Shown here: positions 11,952 to 13,054 of the stretch, piece by piece | How the letters are laid out: each line of letters starts with the position of its first letter | Position numbering within the stretch: position 1 is the first letter of the stretch | Assembly: GCA_021779415.1 (NCBI GenBank) | Contig: JAJYAS010000026.1 | Span: forward strand, 1 to 13,054 | Origin: Bacillota bacterium | GTDB lineage: Bacteria > Bacillota_B > Desulfitobacteriia > Desulfitobacteriales > Desulfitobacteriaceae | DNA length: 13,054 bases | Direction: 5' to 3' | The notes under the pieces: model-generated | The model's database searches: none | What the model was told of the DNA's origin: nothing | The model's input: the letters and a program-made list of their open reading frames with translations, nothing else | Program-made: the position numbers and the translations under genes

Positions 11952-13054
11952 ATGATATTTTTGCTGGACAATCATGATTCTTTCACCTATAACCTCTACC
12001 AATACTTCGGTGAACTTGGGGAAGACGTCATTGTCAAGCGCCAAGATGCCTGTAATTTAAACGATATCGCAGCAATTCACCCCGATCTCATTGTGATCTC
12101 GCCTGGTCCTTGTACCCCTAATGAAGCCCCCTTATCTTTGGCGGTCATCGAACACTTTCAAGGTCTTATCCCCATTTTAGGAGTGTGTCTCGGACATCAA
12201 GCCATTGGACAATTTTTTGGCGGAAAAGTAATCCGGGCGAAACGACCCGTTCACGGAAAAGCAGCAAGCATTCGTCATGATCAGCACGGCGTCTTCAGTC
12301 ACCTTAATAATCCTATAGAAGTTACCCGCTATCACTCGTTGATCCTAGAGCGTTCTACCCTGCCTGAGGAATTAATAATTACTGCCGAAACAGATGATGG
12401 CGAAATCATGGGAATTCGCCATAAGACCCTCCCCATAGAAGGAATTCAGTTCCATCCGGAAGCCATTTTAACCCAATCTGGACATCTATTATTAAAAAAT
12501 GCCCTCCTCACTGCCAAAACCTGGAATCGTCAGAATCTGCCTTTTTCTTGGGTTGTAAAACCACTCTCCATTTCAGTTTCCCCACATGTCTTAGTTGAAG
12601 CTTTTAAAGAAGAACCTGCTCCCTTCTTTTTAGATAGTGGAAACGACTATCCAGAACTAGGGTGTTATTCTTATATGGGTTCTTCACCATTTTTACAAGC
12701 CTCCGCTTATTCTGATCGTCTTGAGCTTGATTGGCCAAACAGACCAGAGCAGGAAATTGTAGTTCAGAACCAGGACTGTTTAAATTTCCTTAATGTTTCA
12801 CAAAGTAAATACCACGTGCCTCATTCTCCTTTCCCTTTTTCCGGCGGAGCAGTTGGTTTTTTAAGTTATGATCTCAAAAACGAGATCGAATCCCTTCCTA
12901 ACCACGCTGTAGAGGACTTAACCCTACCACTTTGGCGTTTTGCTTGGTATGATGGTATTGTTATTTACGATCATCTTCAAACAAAATACTGGCTCACTGC
13001 CTGCGGTATTGACGAAAATGGACTATGTCATGCCGAACTAGCCCATTCTCGTAT
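11952..13054 (+). CDS. pabAB: aminodeoxychorismate synthase, PabA-PabB fusion (C-terminus beyond window)
   Basis: From the ATG at 11952 (AAAGGAG 7 nt upstream) 367 residues are visible. Residues 1-190 are a class I glutamine amidotransferase: LLDNHDSFTYNLYQYF, SPGPCTPNEA, nucleophile Cys79 in GVCLGHQAIG, and the His168-x-Glu170 pair in QFHPEA. From about 200 on comes the N-terminal domain of chorismate-binding enzymes, with GGAVGFLSYD about 85% of the way through. The amidotransferase supplies ammonia for conversion of chorismate to 4-amino-4-deoxychorismate, the first step to p-aminobenzoate and folate. PabA-PabB order is known in actinomycetes and some Firmicutes; an anthranilate synthase fusion (TrpG-TrpE) is the main alternative but usually has the reverse order. 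The catalytic chorismate domain lies past the right edge. Confidence 0.88.
   Translation, partial: MIFLLDNHDSFTYNLYQYFGELGEDVIVKRQDACNLNDIAAIHPDLIVISPGPCTPNEAPLSLAVIEHFQGLIPILGVCLGHQAIGQFFGGKVIRAKRPVHGKAASIRHDQHGVFSHLNNPIEVTRYHSLILERSTLPEELIITAETDDGEIMGIRHKTLPIEGIQFHPEAILTQSGHLLLKNALLTAKTWNRQNLPFSWVVKPLSISVSPHVLVEAFKEEPAPFFLDSGNDYPELGCYSYMGSSPFLQASAYSDRLELDWPNRPEQEIVVQNQDCLNFLNVSQSKYHVPHSPFPFSGGAVGFLSYDLKNEIESLPNHAVEDLTLPLWRFAWYDGIVIYDHLQTKYWLTACGIDENGLCHAELAHSR

Overview
The window looks like chromosomal DNA of an endospore-forming anaerobic Firmicute. The proteins resemble those of Peptococcaceae such as Desulfosporosinus or Desulfitobacterium; this is inferred from protein style, a clostridial-type ferredoxin and a siroheme/FeS reductase-like protein, not from any database search. 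Sporulation is shown by a full-length spo0A and by a very small gene that reads as spoVM. Most genes lie on the minus strand. No rRNA, tRNA or CRISPR array was seen.

Layout from left to right: (1) 1-1434, a peptide/nickel-type ABC transporter substrate-binding lipoprotein cut by the left edge. (2) 1638-2321, a divergent thymidylate kinase with its own promoter. (3) 2322-2754, a spacer with a terminator and a short IS4-type transposase remnant that abuts the 3' end of spo0A. (4) 2755-3552, spo0A, with a 0A-box-like site upstream. (5) 3973-4167 (+), a small ferredoxin facing a minus-strand redox operon across a shared bidirectional terminator. That operon holds a 48-residue zinc-ribbon-like protein followed by a DUF1858-siroheme/4Fe-4S reductase-like fusion. 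(6) 5515-6665, a minus-strand cluster of a helical protein of unknown function, SpoVM, a membrane-anchored NTF2-like protein and a 42-residue membrane peptide. Its promoter elements look like those read by the mother-cell sigma factors E/K. (7) 6770-7245, a GC-rich non-coding island with a 95-bp direct repeat, a diverged inverted third copy and perfect hairpins. (8) 7246-8420, psd-pssA, the phosphatidylethanolamine pathway, with overlapping genes. (9) 8477-11236, a DinG-type helicase whose N-terminal exonuclease domain has lost its catalytic acidic residues. (10) Divergent from dinG on the plus strand, a small lipoprotein gene with its terminator, then a PabA-PabB fusion cut by the right edge.

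Functionally the window mixes housekeeping (membrane lipid, folate precursor, nucleotide and DNA repair functions) with sporulation control and spore-coat assembly. The points most worth following are the unlisted spoVM gene and its apparent sporulation operon, the exonuclease-dead DinG, the two-gene redox operon, and the structured repeat island.
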